64,000 bases of DNA from Silicimonas sp. GTDB taxonomy: Bacteria; Pseudomonadota; Alphaproteobacteria; Rhodobacterales; Rhodobacteraceae. Position 1 is the stretch's first letter. The number at the start of each line of letters is the position of its first letter. Shown one piece after another: positions 1-8,511 of this stretch. Location of the stretch: NCBI GenBank assembly GCA_022826385.1, contig JAJDUZ010000028.1:48349-112348 (forward strand), written 5' to 3'. The position numbers and the translations under genes are program-made. The notes under the pieces are model-generated. The model was not told the origin of the DNA and searched no databases. It was given only the letters and a program-made list of their open reading frames with translations.

Positions 1-902
1 CCTTCCCGCTTCAAAGCTCGCAACATCGCCACAAGGTTCCGGTCCCGCAGCCGCTCGAGGTCGCGGATCGACAGCGCGCCCGATTGCGCATCCGATTGCT
101 CGCCGATTTTGGTGACCAATTCTTCGGTCAGCTCCGGCACATCCATCAGCTTGGTCCACGGCCATTCCAGCGCCGGGCCGAACTGGCGCACGAAATGCGC
201 CATGCCGCCCTCGCCGCCCGCGATCCGATATGTCTCGAAAAGGCCCATCTGCGCCCAGCGAAGCCCGAAGCCCATCCGGATCGCTTCGTCGATCTCCTCG
301 GTGGTGGCGATGCCGTCATTCACCAGCCAGAGCGCCTCGCGCCAGACCGCTTCCAGCAAACGGTCGGCGATATGCGCATCGATCTCGGCCCGCACCTTCA
401 AGGGATACATGCCAATCCCCGTCAGGATGCCCGAGGCCGCCTCCATCGCATCGGCATCGCCCACCAACTCGACCAGAGGCAGCAGGTAAACCGGGTTGAA
501 GGGATGCGCGACCACCAGCCGGGTCGACGCTGCCAACCCTTCGCGCAGCTCCGACGGCTTGAAGCCCGAGGTCGACGAGCAGATCAGAGCATCCGGGTTC
601 GCCGCCTCGATCTGGCGATAGACGTCGTGCTTCAAGGAGAGACGCTCGGGCACGCTTTCCTGAACATAGGAGGCCCCCGCAACAGCGTCTTCCAGACGAT
701 CCACGAAGCGCAAGGTGCCCTCGGCCGGCAATTCAGTCTCATAAAGCATCGGCAACGCCGCCCGGGCATTGGCCAGCACCTCGCCGATCTTGCGCTCGGC
801 CTGCGGATCCGGGTCGAAGACGGACACGTCCCATCCGTTCAACAGGAACCGGGCCACCCAGCCGCCGCCGATGACGCCACCGCCAATAATTGCTGCCTGC
901 AT
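1..902 (-). CDS. lcdH: L-carnitine 3-dehydrogenase, 3' end cut by window edge
   Basis: NAD-dependent oxidation of L-carnitine to 3-dehydrocarnitine, first step of aerobic carnitine catabolism in the cytoplasm. Translated by hand because the frame is open at the left edge: it starts MQAAIIGGGVIGGGW, a Rossmann GxGxxG site, continues with the 3-hydroxyacyl-CoA dehydrogenase-type segments SSTSGF and HPFNPVYLLPLVE, and has the stretch RWAQMGLFETYRIAGGE that I associate with carnitine dehydrogenases. About 300 residues are present and the family is roughly 315-320, so only the tail is missing. The ATG overlaps the stop of the SGNH hydrolase gene by one base (TAATG). A related 3-hydroxyacyl dehydrogenase cannot be excluded. 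Confidence 0.82.
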   Translation of the reverse strand, partial: MQAAIIGGGVIGGGWVARFLLNGWDVSVFDPDPQAERKIGEVLANARAALPMLYETELPAEGTLRFVDRLEDAVAGASYVQESVPERLSLKHDVYRQIEAANPDALICSSTSGFKPSELREGLAASTRLVVAHPFNPVYLLPLVELVGDADAMEAASGILTGIGMYPLKVRAEIDAHIADRLLEAVWREALWLVNDGIATTEEIDEAIRMGFGLRWAQMGLFETYRIAGGEGGMAHFVRQFGPALEWPWTKLMDVPELTEELVTKIGEQSDAQSGALSIRDLERLRDRNLVAMLRALKRE

Positions 903-1525
903 TACGTCAGTTCCTTTACCACATCCGCCAAAGCCTCGCCCAAGATGGCATGCGCTTCGGCCGACCAATGGATGCCATCCGACAGATCAACGGCGATCAC
1001 CGACCCCGCGTCAAAAAATGCAGCCCCCTCCTCGGCCGCGAACCGCGCCATCTGGGCCGCAAGACCCGCACAGCGTGTCTCGGCACCCGCAAACATCTCG
1101 GCAAAGTCACCGCATTCGCGCACCGGCGGCGGTGCCACAACCAGAACTTTCGCGACCACGCCCGAGGCCAGCGCCTCGCGCGCCAATCGCGCCACCCCAA
1201 GCGCCACATCCTGCCCCTGAAGACCGAACCGCGCCTTCTGGTCATTGGTGCCAAGACAGATCACCAGGACATCAATCGGACGGTGCGAGTGCAGAATAGC
1301 CGGCAGAACCGTCAGCCCGTTGCGATAGGCGCCTTCGATCGGATCGTCATGCACGGTGGTCCGACCGGGCAAGCCCTCGATAACCACCTCCCAACGCGCC
1401 CCAAGCGCCCGGGCCAGAACATCGCCCCAGCGGACACCGGGCGCGTGCACGACATCGGCCCCAAGCGTCGGCATCGGCCCGATGCCGCACGTGTTGCTGT
1501 CCCCGTAAAGCAGAACGCGCGGCAT
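902..1525 (-). CDS. SGNH/GDSL-family hydrolase
   Basis: Small serine hydrolase of the SGNH superfamily (esterase, lipase or arylesterase type) of 207 residues without a signal peptide, so probably cytoplasmic. The family blocks are visible: GDSN with the nucleophile Ser10, the block III motif GTND at about 92-95, and DGIH with the catalytic Asp183 and His186 near the C-terminus. The ATG at 1525 is preceded by GGAGG five bases upstream; a TTG codon just before it is not needed. It is translationally coupled to the carnitine dehydrogenase gene by a one-base overlap, which suggests, but does not show, that it acts on a carnitine-related ester or thioester. The substrate is unknown. Confidence 0.82.
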   Translation of the reverse strand: MPRVLLYGDSNTCGIGPMPTLGADVVHAPGVRWGDVLARALGARWEVVIEGLPGRTTVHDDPIEGAYRNGLTVLPAILHSHRPIDVLVICLGTNDQKARFGLQGQDVALGVARLAREALASGVVAKVLVVAPPPVRECGDFAEMFAGAETRCAGLAAQMARFAAEEGAAFFDAGSVIAVDLSDGIHWSAEAHAILGEALADVVKELT

Positions 1526-1563
1526 CAAAGCCTCCTTGTCGCATCACCAAAGGAACCGGTGTT

Positions 1564-1622
1564 TCCATCGGCCCTGAAATATCCCGGGGGTGTCACCGAA
1601 GGTGACAGGGGGCAGCGCCCCC
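1564..1622 (-). repeat. Composite intergenic element, copy 1 (core plus two hairpins)
   Basis: Read on the minus strand it is a hairpin GGGGGC-GCT-GCCCCC (1608-1622), a second hairpin TGTCACC-TTC-GGTGACA (1591-1607), then the core CACCCCCGGGATATTTCAGG followed by GCCGATGGA (1564-1592). It lies between the ligase stop (1653) and the SGNH hydrolase start. The same core recurs at 13439, 16161, 29860 and 32741. It may terminate or stabilise the upstream transcript. Confidence 0.7.
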
Positions 1623-1652
1623 TTAAACAGAAAATGTGCGCGCCTTGCGCGC

Positions 1653-2867
1653 TCACTCGTATTGCCGCTGGTCTTCGATCACCACGCCGTCGCGCGGCAG
1701 GGCCTCACAAAGCTCAACCGAAGCGCCCAGTTTGAACACGTCGCGCGCCGCACCGGCCAGAGCGTCGGCATCCAGCCCCTGCCCTTCGACCTGCAGCGTC
1801 ATCACATCGGTCTCGCCCTCTCGCGTGGCAATGACGCGGGCGCGGGTGACGCCCGCATGCCGTGCGACGAACTCGGCCACTTGCTCGGGCCGGACGAACA
1901 TACCCTTGATCTTGGTCGTCTGGTCGGCGCGCCCCATCCAGCCCTTGATCCGCATGTTGGTCCGCCCGCACGGGCTTTCGCCCGGCAGCACCGCCGAGAG
2001 ATCGCCGGTCGCGAAGCGGATCAACGGATAATCGGGATTGAAACTGGTCACCACGACCTCGCCAACCTCGCCCTCGGGCACGGGATCACCGGTGCCCGGC
2101 GTCACGATCTCGACCAGCACGCCTTCGTCGACGATCATGCCTTCCATCGCCGGGCTCTCATAGGCAATCAGCCCCAGATCCGCCGTGGCATAGCATTGCA
2201 GGCAAGCGACGCCCTGGTCCGCATACCAATCACGCAGCGACGGGAAGAGCGCACCGCCCGAGACAACGGCCTTGGTGATGCCCAGCGACACCTCCATTTC
2301 GGCGGCTTTCTCGAGAATGACCTTCAGGTAGTCCGGCGTCCCGGCATAGGCCGTCGCGCCAAGCGCGCGGGCGGCCTGAACCTGCAACTCGGTCTGACCG
2401 GTGCCTGCCGGGATGACCGCTGCGCCGACCGCATCGGCGCCATTTTCAAAGATATGGCCCGCAGGCGTCAGGTGATAGCCAAAGCAGTTCTGCACCACGT
2501 CGCCCGCGCCAACACCCGCCGCATGCAGGAAACGGCCCAGGCGCCACCAGTCCTTGGTCACCCGCCCCGGCTCATAGATCGGCCCCGGCGACTGGAACAG
2601 ACGATCGAAGCCCGTCGCCCCCATCGTGGTCAACCCGCCGAACGGCGCCACCTCGGCCTGCCGCCCCATCAAGTCGGACTTCCGCAACACCGGCAGCGCT
2701 GCCAGAGCAGCCGCATCTCTGACGGTCGCGGCATCGACGTCACCAAGGCGCTCGGCATAGCCCGGCAAGGACTGCGCCAGTGCAACCTGACGCGGCAAGG
2801 CCTCGGCCAGCGCGGCGGCCCGGGCATCAGATGTTCGGGTCTCTAAGAGGTCGTAGGTGCTTTCCAT
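1653..2867 (-). CDS. Phenylacetate-CoA ligase (PaaK)-like adenylate-forming protein
   Basis: A 404-residue member of the PaaK branch of ANL adenylate-forming enzymes, expected to activate a carboxylic acid as its CoA thioester. Visible features are the RFATGDLS hinge region, RIKGWMGRADQTTKIKG (A8-type loop) and the C-terminal small domain with FVRPEQVAEF. The usual SSGTTGxP phosphate loop is not recognisable; around residues 91-98 the sequence reads FQSPGPIY instead, so activity is not assured. It starts inside the 86-residue gene (25-base overlap) and lies downstream of a Liv-type transporter operon that begins with a second acyl-CoA ligase. The substrate is probably what the transporter brings in; this is inferred from position. 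Confidence 0.75.
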   Translation of the reverse strand: MESTYDLLETRTSDARAAALAEALPRQVALAQSLPGYAERLGDVDAATVRDAAALAALPVLRKSDLMGRQAEVAPFGGLTTMGATGFDRLFQSPGPIYEPGRVTKDWWRLGRFLHAAGVGAGDVVQNCFGYHLTPAGHIFENGADAVGAAVIPAGTGQTELQVQAARALGATAYAGTPDYLKVILEKAAEMEVSLGITKAVVSGGALFPSLRDWYADQGVACLQCYATADLGLIAYESPAMEGMIVDEGVLVEIVTPGTGDPVPEGEVGEVVVTSFNPDYPLIRFATGDLSAVLPGESPCGRTNMRIKGWMGRADQTTKIKGMFVRPEQVAEFVARHAGVTRARVIATREGETDVMTLQVEGQGLDADALAGAARDVFKLGASVELCEALPRDGVVIEDQRQYE

Positions 2868-3103
2868 TCCCCGTCCTTGTCATAAAGGTACAGGGTCACC
2901 TTGCCTTGCAGTTGCTCGGCCCACAAGACGGCTTCGCGCACCGTCACGTCTTCGCGTTCGGCATAGTCGATTTCGACCCCCGAACTGGTGTCGACAGGGT
3001 CCGCATCCTCGGCCGCATTGTTCTTTGCGGCACTTTCGATGACCGCCACCACCGACTTCCATCGGTACGGCTTTTCCCGAAGATCGATCACATTCATTAA
3101 CAT
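2843..3103 (-). CDS. Small uncharacterised protein, 86 aa
   Basis: Soluble, acidic protein of 86 residues with no signal peptide or membrane segment. The first half (MLMNVIDLREKPYRWKSVV) is basic, the middle is rich in Asp and Glu, and the end is LYLYDKDGEWKAP. The start is supported by GGAG six bases upstream of the ATG at 3103. Its last 25 bases overlap the PaaK-like ligase gene in another frame, so the two are probably translationally coupled. I recognise no domain. Coupling to a ligase next to an uptake operon suggests an accessory role, unproven. Confidence 0.6.
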   Translation of the reverse strand: MLMNVIDLREKPYRWKSVVAVIESAAKNNAAEDADPVDTSSGVEIDYAEREDVTVREAVLWAEQLQGKVTLYLYDKDGEWKAPTTS

Positions 3104-3418
3104 CAGTCACTCCACACCACTGGCCGTGACACGAATGTGCCGTGCAGCATAAGACCGGGGAGCCACCCCCGGACATCTGCGCGACACATGCCCCACCACA
3201 ACACGTTCCCCGACGTTAAGCAGGAAGTCTGGAATTGTTAAGGGGAAACAACTGATACGGGAGAACTGTTTCCCGATTTCCTTACTATCGGCGGAAATTT
3301 ACCAACAATAATTCAGTCTGTTAGGGAAAACCGTTCACAAGGGCGGCGACAGTGTCATCCATTGGTTACGTTTTGTTAACGTGTAATTGCAACCTTTGGT
3401 TGTGTACAGTCTCGGCCT
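3104..3418. other. 315-base intergenic region, richer in A/T
   Basis: Between the livF-like stop and the 86-residue gene. The stretch 3215-3415 is clearly more AT-rich than the surrounding genes, as expected of a promoter region for the minus-strand small gene and ligase. A GC-rich stem (CCGGGG 3155-3160 with CCCCGG 3167-3172) is present near the small gene. No gene was found here and no convincing -35/-10 pair can be singled out. Confidence 0.5.
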
Positions 3419-4243
3419 TCAACTTAGCCAGCGCTTGCGCCGGCGATAGGACCGCACGTCGCGGAAACTCTTGCGCCCGTCATCGGACATGCCGAGGTAG
3501 AATTCCTTCACGTCCGGGTTCTCTTTCAGCTCGGCCGCCGGCCCGTCCATCACCACGCGACCGGATTCAAGAATGTATCCATAATGCGCGAAACGAAGCG
3601 CCACATTGGTGTTCTGTTCGGCCAGAAGGAAACTGACGCCCTCCTGCTCGTTCAGCGTTTTCACGATGCCAAAAATCTCTTCGACCAGCTGCGGCGCAAG
3701 GCCCATAGACGGCTCGTCCAGCAGGATCGTCTCGGGCTTCGACATCAGCGCGCGTCCGATCGCGCACATCTGTTGCTCGCCGCCCGAGGTATAGCCCGCC
3801 TGGCTCTTTCGGCGTTCCGAGAGCCGCGGGAAATAGGTATAGACCATCTCGAGATCGCGGTTGATCGCCGCCGCCCCGTCCTTGCGGGTATAGGCGCCCG
3901 TCAACAGGTTCTCTTCCACGGTCAGGTGTTCGAAACAGTGACGGCCTTCCATCACCTGAATGACGCCTTTCTTCACCAGCGCCGCCGGATCAAGGTCCTG
4001 CACCTTCTCTCCACGATAGCTGATCGTGCCCTTGGTCACCTCGCCCCGCTCGGAATGCAGCAGGTTCGAGATGGCTTTCAGGGTCGTCGTCTTGCCAGCG
4101 CCATTGCCGCCCAGAAGCGCGGTGATTCCGCCTTCCTGCACTGCAAGGCTCACCCCCTTCAGGACAAGGATCACGTGATTATAGATCACCTCGATATTGT
4201 TGACCTCGAGAAGCGTGGTCTTGGTCGGTTGGCTGTCCAGCAT
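3419..4243 (-). CDS. Branched-chain-type ABC transporter ATP-binding protein (LivF-like)
   Basis: ATPase subunit of a HAAT-family importer, acting at the inner face of the cytoplasmic membrane. Of 274 residues, Walker A is GGNGAGKTT (45-53), the signature is SGGEQQM (153-159) and Walker B is ILLDEP (173-178), followed by SMGLAPQLVEEIF, typical of LivF. It is longer than most LivF proteins (about 235) because of a short N-terminal extension and a basic C-terminal tail ending RSYRRRKRWLS. It lies 65 bases after the binding-protein gene, separated from it by a stem-loop. With LivG, LivH and LivM it completes the transporter. The substrate is probably a carboxylic acid rather than an amino acid, given two CoA ligases nearby; this is inference. 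Confidence 0.9.
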   Translation of the reverse strand: MLDSQPTKTTLLEVNNIEVIYNHVILVLKGVSLAVQEGGITALLGGNGAGKTTTLKAISNLLHSERGEVTKGTISYRGEKVQDLDPAALVKKGVIQVMEGRHCFEHLTVEENLLTGAYTRKDGAAAINRDLEMVYTYFPRLSERRKSQAGYTSGGEQQMCAIGRALMSKPETILLDEPSMGLAPQLVEEIFGIVKTLNEQEGVSFLLAEQNTNVALRFAHYGYILESGRVVMDGPAAELKENPDVKEFYLGMSDDGRKSFRDVRSYRRRKRWLS

Positions 4244-4259
4244 GGGGTCTCCTCCGGTT

Positions 4260-4285
4260 GGGTCCCCGCCTTTTGGCAGGGACCC
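4260..4285 (-). terminator. Stem-loop after the binding-protein gene (intercistronic)
   Basis: GGGTCCC (4260-4266) pairs with GGGACCC (4279-4285), with an inner GCC/GGC pair and a TTTT loop. No U-run follows, so it more likely stabilises the upstream binding-protein transcript or gives partial termination before livF. Confidence 0.6.
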
Positions 4286-4308
4286 CGAGAATGCGTGTGC
4301 AACGCATC

Positions 4309-5607
4309 TTAGCTTGGCGCGTCACAGCTCTCGTTCATCGGCCAAGGCGCGTTTGCGGTTGCATATTCCGCTGCCTTTTCCGCGATCAGAGCGGCATAGT
4401 CCGAGGTGTCCGGCACCAGGTGATCCGACGCTTTCACGAACTTGGAGCCATCCCATTCCAGCATCCAGCCACCCGAGTTGCCGGTGTGGTTGGCGCACGA
4501 GGTCGAGAATGCCGGCACCATGCCTTCCATGCCAAGCTCGGCCAGACGGGCTTCGGTGATGTTCAGGTTCTCAAGCCCCCAACGCAACTGGCTGGCGTTG
4601 ATCTCGGCCGTGCCGAACTCGGCCTGAGCCGCTGCGATGCCTTCGGCCAGGATCATCGACATGACCACGCCGCGGCCATAGAAGACGCCCGACATCTCGT
4701 CCGCATTCGACAGTGACTTGCCCGCGTCGACGACATGCTTCTGGATGTCCGCCATGACACCCGCATCCGGGTTCGGGAACGACCAGCTGATCGACTTGTA
4801 GCCCTTGCCGGCATCGCCCACGAGCGCGAGGTCAGCGTCGTGACCCGACCACCAGACACCGATGAAGTTCTCCATCGGGAACTTGGTCTTCACGGCCTCG
4901 GTGATGGCGCCCGCATTCATCGCGCCCCAGCCCCACATGACCACGTAATCCGGACGCTCGCGGCGCACCTGCAGCCACTGGGCCGACTGGTTCTGCATTT
5001 CCTTCAGACCGACCGGGATCGGCAGGAACTCGAATCCCATCTCGGCGGCTTTCTTTTCAAACAGAGGGATCGGCTCTTTGCCATAGGGGTGATCGAGGTG
5101 CAGGAACGCAACCTTCTTGCCCGACAGCCCGCCATCTTTGCCGTCCAGATACGACACGATCATCGACGCACCGTCCCAATAGCCAGACGGCGCGTTGAAC
5201 GCCCACTGGAAGGTCTTGCCGTCGGCCATCGGCGAGAATCCATAGCCGGGGGCAAGGATCGGAATTTCGTCAACATTGGTCTTCGGCAGGACCTGCAGCG
5301 TGATGCCGGTCGACCATGGCTGGGTCACGATGGCCTCGCCCTTGGTCTTTTCATAGCATTCGACGCCCTTCTCGGTCGAATAGCCGGTCTCGCATTCGGT
5401 GAAGTCGATCTTGATGCCGCCGATGCCGCCATCGCGGGCGTTCAGCATCTCCATATAGTCTTTCTGACCGTTCATCAGCGGAATGCCAGTCGCGGCAAAC
5501 GGCCCGGTCCGATAGCTGAGGTTCGGTGTCACCAAACCTTCGGCCAGCACGGCCGACCCGACCGTCGTGGCCACCGCCGCTGCGGCGAGTGTTTTCCAGT
5601 GTTTCAT
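4309..5607 (-). CDS. ABC transporter substrate-binding protein (HAAT/Liv type)
   Basis: Periplasmic ligand-binding component of the importer, 432 residues. A Sec signal peptide is clear: MKHWKTLAAAAVATTVGSAVLA, then EGLVTPNL. The mature part has the two-lobed type I periplasmic-binding architecture, with segments such as FAATGIPLMNGQKDYMEML and KVAFLHLDHPYGKEPIP. It is somewhat longer than LivJ (about 370), as in binding proteins for aromatic or other carboxylic acids. Downstream comes a stem-loop and then livF; upstream is livM. The ligand cannot be read from the sequence. Confidence 0.88.
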   Translation of the reverse strand: MKHWKTLAAAAVATTVGSAVLAEGLVTPNLSYRTGPFAATGIPLMNGQKDYMEMLNARDGGIGGIKIDFTECETGYSTEKGVECYEKTKGEAIVTQPWSTGITLQVLPKTNVDEIPILAPGYGFSPMADGKTFQWAFNAPSGYWDGASMIVSYLDGKDGGLSGKKVAFLHLDHPYGKEPIPLFEKKAAEMGFEFLPIPVGLKEMQNQSAQWLQVRRERPDYVVMWGWGAMNAGAITEAVKTKFPMENFIGVWWSGHDADLALVGDAGKGYKSISWSFPNPDAGVMADIQKHVVDAGKSLSNADEMSGVFYGRGVVMSMILAEGIAAAQAEFGTAEINASQLRWGLENLNITEARLAELGMEGMVPAFSTSCANHTGNSGGWMLEWDGSKFVKASDHLVPDTSDYAALIAEKAAEYATANAPWPMNESCDAPS

Positions 5608-5652
5608 AAGTAGTCCTCCCTTATGCGTTGTTGTCGTTCTTGCGACCGGCCC

Positions 5653-6729
5653 CTAATGCGGGAACGGCCAGAGTATCAGTTTCTCGCGGATGAGCCGCCA
5701 CAAGGCCGCCAGCCCGTGCGGTTCGATGATCAGGAAAAAGATGATCAAGGCGCCGACGATCATGATGTTCAGATGCTCAACCGTGGCCGACTTGATATCC
5801 AGACCAAGCGCTTCGGGCACAATATTCAGAACCACCGGCAAACCGACGATCAGGATCGCGCCCAGATAGTTCCCCATGATCGAGCCGAGCCCGCCAATGA
5901 TCGCGATGAAAAGGATCCGGAAGCTCAGCGGAATGTCGAACAGGTTCGGCTCGGCCGCGCCGCGCCACATGAAGACGAAGAGCGCGCCCGAGACCCCGAT
6001 GATATAGCTCGACACTGCGAAAGCCGTCAGTTTCGACTTCATCAGGTTGATGCCAATCAGCTCGGCCGCGATATCCATGTCGCGCGTGGCCTTCCAGATG
6101 CGCCCCTGATTGCCACGGGTCAGGTTGATGCAAAGCACTGTCATAAGACTGACGATCGCCAGCACGATGAAGTATTGCGTGACCGACGCCGCCTGCGGCC
6201 CCGAGACGAAGACACCGAACATTTCAAGGTTCGGCACCTGAATCGCTCCACTGGCGTTGTAGTTGTAAAGCCACGCCCATTTCTCGAAAAGCCAGACCAG
6301 AAAGAACTGCGCGGCCAGCGTTGCAATCGCCAGATAGAAGCCCTTGATCCGCAGGCTGGGAATGCCGAACATCACGCCGATGATCGCGCTGAAGACACCC
6401 GACAGCAGAATGGCGACAATCGGGTTCATCCACGGGAAGATCGTGATCAGCTTATAACAGGCATAGGCCCCCACCCCCATGAACGCGCCCGTTCCCAGCG
6501 ACAATTGCCCGGCATATCCGGTCAGAATGTTCAGCCCCATCGCGGCCAGCGCATAAATCAGAATGGGGATCAGCAGCGTCTGGAACGCGAACTCGCTGGC
6601 GGTCAGCGGAAAGATGATCCAGGCGAAAACCAGAATGATGGTCAGCAGGACCGCGTCCTGCCGGACCGGGAACAGCGCCTGGTCCAGACGGTAGCTCGTC
6701 TTGAATTGGCCAACCGTGCGATAGATCAT
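5653..6729 (-). CDS. Branched-chain-type ABC permease (LivM-like)
   Basis: Inner-membrane permease of 358 residues with about nine hydrophobic segments, including the family segments LNILTGYAGQLSLGTGAFMGVGAYA and GGLGSIMGNYLGA. The start was placed at the ATG at 6729 (MIYRTVGQF) because it overlaps the stop of the preceding small membrane protein gene by four bases (ATGA). The longer frame upstream reads only shadow sequence. It pairs with the LivH-like permease to form the channel. The four-base overlap implies co-translation. Confidence 0.9.
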   Translation of the reverse strand: MIYRTVGQFKTSYRLDQALFPVRQDAVLLTIILVFAWIIFPLTASEFAFQTLLIPILIYALAAMGLNILTGYAGQLSLGTGAFMGVGAYACYKLITIFPWMNPIVAILLSGVFSAIIGVMFGIPSLRIKGFYLAIATLAAQFFLVWLFEKWAWLYNYNASGAIQVPNLEMFGVFVSGPQAASVTQYFIVLAIVSLMTVLCINLTRGNQGRIWKATRDMDIAAELIGINLMKSKLTAFAVSSYIIGVSGALFVFMWRGAAEPNLFDIPLSFRILFIAIIGGLGSIMGNYLGAILIVGLPVVLNIVPEALGLDIKSATVEHLNIMIVGALIIFFLIIEPHGLAALWRLIREKLILWPFPH

Positions 6730-7094
6730 GTGCGTCTCCTGATGGCAGGCTCGAAGGCCAATGCCAGAAGCCCGACACCCAGCAGAAGCGGCGGGACGTA
6801 AAGCAACCAATCCGCCAGATTGATCACAAGGTTGTAAATCATCAGCCCGGTCAGGATGACGCCGACAGCCCCGCTGACGATCATCGTCAGGAACTGCACC
6901 GGCCCCTGCCGGACCCGTTGCAAGAGCACCAGAAGAATGGCGATCATGATCGGCGGCGCCATCGCGAAGAAGAGGTAGGGCACGTCCCCTTCCTCGGCGC
7001 TATAGAAGGTGCCCGAGCTTGCGACAAAGAAGGCCCCAAGCGCCGTGACCCCAAGGGCCAGCCAGCAAAAAATCTGAAGGGCCGCCGACTTCAT
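6726..7094 (-). CDS. Small integral membrane protein, tandem paralogue B
   Basis: A 122-residue protein with four predicted membrane segments (about 6-28, 42-60, 68-90, 94-114). Its first segment (FCWLALGVTALGAF) and last segment (YVPPLLLGVGLLALAF) match the corresponding parts of the next upstream gene (CWIALGLSALVGI and WVPPLLLGLGLLVLVL), so the two arose by tandem duplication. Both neighbours overlap it by four bases, placing it firmly in the liv-type operon. I know no function; a transporter accessory or assembly factor is plausible. Confidence 0.75.
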   Translation of the reverse strand: MKSAALQIFCWLALGVTALGAFFVASSGTFYSAEEGDVPYLFFAMAPPIMIAILLVLLQRVRQGPVQFLTMIVSGAVGVILTGLMIYNLVINLADWLLYVPPLLLGVGLLALAFEPAIRRRT

Positions 7095-7465
7095 GTGTCA
7101 CCTCGCGATCCGCCGCGCGGGCCACCGCGCAAGACCAGCACAAGGAGCCCGAGGCCCAGCAACAAAGGCGGCACCCAGAGCATCGCATCGCCGCTGTCGA
7201 CCACCAGCCGGTGCCCGAAGAAGCCGACCAAGGCCAATCCGGTGCAGGCGGTCGCAAACAAAACGATCAGCCAAAGGACGCCGCTTGTGCGCGGCAACAG
7301 GAACAAGAGCCCGGCCACGCCGATCACCGGCCCCAGCGTTGCGCCAAGATACTTTGCCCCATGCTCGGGGGTATAGGCGGCCCCGATCGCCGCAGCGCCG
7401 ATTCCCACCAAAGCCGACAGCCCCAGTGCGATCCAGCAAAGCGATATGAGCGTGTAGTCGTTCAT
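7091..7465 (-). CDS. Small integral membrane protein, tandem paralogue A
   Basis: A 124-residue protein with about four hydrophobic segments and a Gly/Arg-rich tail (RGGPRGGSRGDT). The ATG at 7465 overlaps the livH stop by one base (TGATG); a TTG codon just before it is ignored. It is a diverged copy of the following gene, sharing the WxALG segment near the N-terminus and the VPPLLLG segment near the C-terminus. Insertion of two such genes between livH and livM is not part of the textbook Liv layout. Function unknown. Confidence 0.75.
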   Translation of the reverse strand: MNDYTLISLCWIALGLSALVGIGAAAIGAAYTPEHGAKYLGATLGPVIGVAGLLFLLPRTSGVLWLIVLFATACTGLALVGFFGHRLVVDSGDAMLWVPPLLLGLGLLVLVLRGGPRGGSRGDT

Positions 7466-8418
7466 CAAACCCGCTCGATGATCTTTTCACCAAAGAGACC
7501 CTGCGGCCGGAACAACAGGATGATCAGGGCCAGTACGAAGGCAAACCACGTCTCGGTATTCCCACCCAGCAGCGGCTGACCCCAGTATATCTCGAAGAGC
7601 TTTTCCAGCATACCGATCATCAGCCCACCGATAATCGCGCCCGAGATGCTTTCCAAACCGCCCAGCATCAAAACCGGAAGCGCTTTGTAAGCAATCACTT
7701 CCAGTGCAAAACTGACCCCGGCGCGCGCGCCCCAGGCAATGCCCGTCATCAGCGCGATGATGCCGGCGATGAACCAGACCAGCACCCAGATCGTCTGCAG
7801 GCTGATGCCCACTGACATCGCGGCCTGGTGGTCGTCGCCCAACGCCCGGATCGCGCGGCCCATCCGTGTCTTGCCCAGAAACGCCAGAAGCCCGGCCACC
7901 AGAAGACCCGAAATCACGACGATGGTGATGTCCTTTTCCTCCATGATCAAGAGACCGCCCCAAGGCTCCAGCGTGATCGACCCGGTTGGAATCCCAAGCT
8001 CCGAGGTAATCATCTGCTTGGTCTCGCCGCCGAAGATGATCTCGCCAAACCCGATCAGGAACAGCGTGATCCCGATCGTCGCCATGAACAGAAGGATATC
8101 CGGCTGCCCCACCAAAGGCCGCAGGACAACGCGCTCGATGCTCCACGCCAGCGCGAACATCACCCCCAGTGTTAACGCGAACGACACCCAGGCCGGCACG
8201 CCCATCGCGTGGAGGCCGACTAGCGTCAGGGCGGCGAACACCACCATGATCCCCTGAGCAAAGTTGAAGATGCGGCTCGACCGGAAGATCAACACAAAGC
8301 CCAGCGCGATCAGCGCATAAAGCACGCCCGAGACCAGCCCTTCCCAAAGCACCTGCAACAGGAAGTCCGGGGCAGCGATCATATCCGCGAATGGGGCGAT
8401 GAAGATGTCATTCAGCAT
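7465..8418 (-). CDS. Branched-chain-type ABC permease (LivH-like)
   Basis: Inner-membrane permease of 317 residues with about eight hydrophobic helices. The family signatures LYALIALGFVLIFRSSRIFNFAQG near the N-terminus and the later GGLESISGAIIGGLMIGMLE identify it as LivH type. It works with LivM to form the translocation path. It follows livG after a 93-base gap without visible structure and overlaps the small membrane gene downstream by one base. Confidence 0.9.
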   Translation of the reverse strand: MLNDIFIAPFADMIAAPDFLLQVLWEGLVSGVLYALIALGFVLIFRSSRIFNFAQGIMVVFAALTLVGLHAMGVPAWVSFALTLGVMFALAWSIERVVLRPLVGQPDILLFMATIGITLFLIGFGEIIFGGETKQMITSELGIPTGSITLEPWGGLLIMEEKDITIVVISGLLVAGLLAFLGKTRMGRAIRALGDDHQAAMSVGISLQTIWVLVWFIAGIIALMTGIAWGARAGVSFALEVIAYKALPVLMLGGLESISGAIIGGLMIGMLEKLFEIYWGQPLLGGNTETWFAFVLALIILLFRPQGLFGEKIIERV

Positions 8419-8511
8419 TTGACACGTATCCTGTTGGATCTGCGGTCAGCCATATTGAGATTGAAGGGGCGGTATCGCGGGCGCTGGCCACGCAGTTGGG
8501 GTCAAAGGCGC

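Noticed and set aside
84..1735. Long plus-strand open frames of 378 and 281 residues
   Set aside because: They lie opposite the carnitine dehydrogenase and SGNH genes, are rich in Arg, His, Pro and Gln as expected of antisense GC-rich frames, and show no family sequence.
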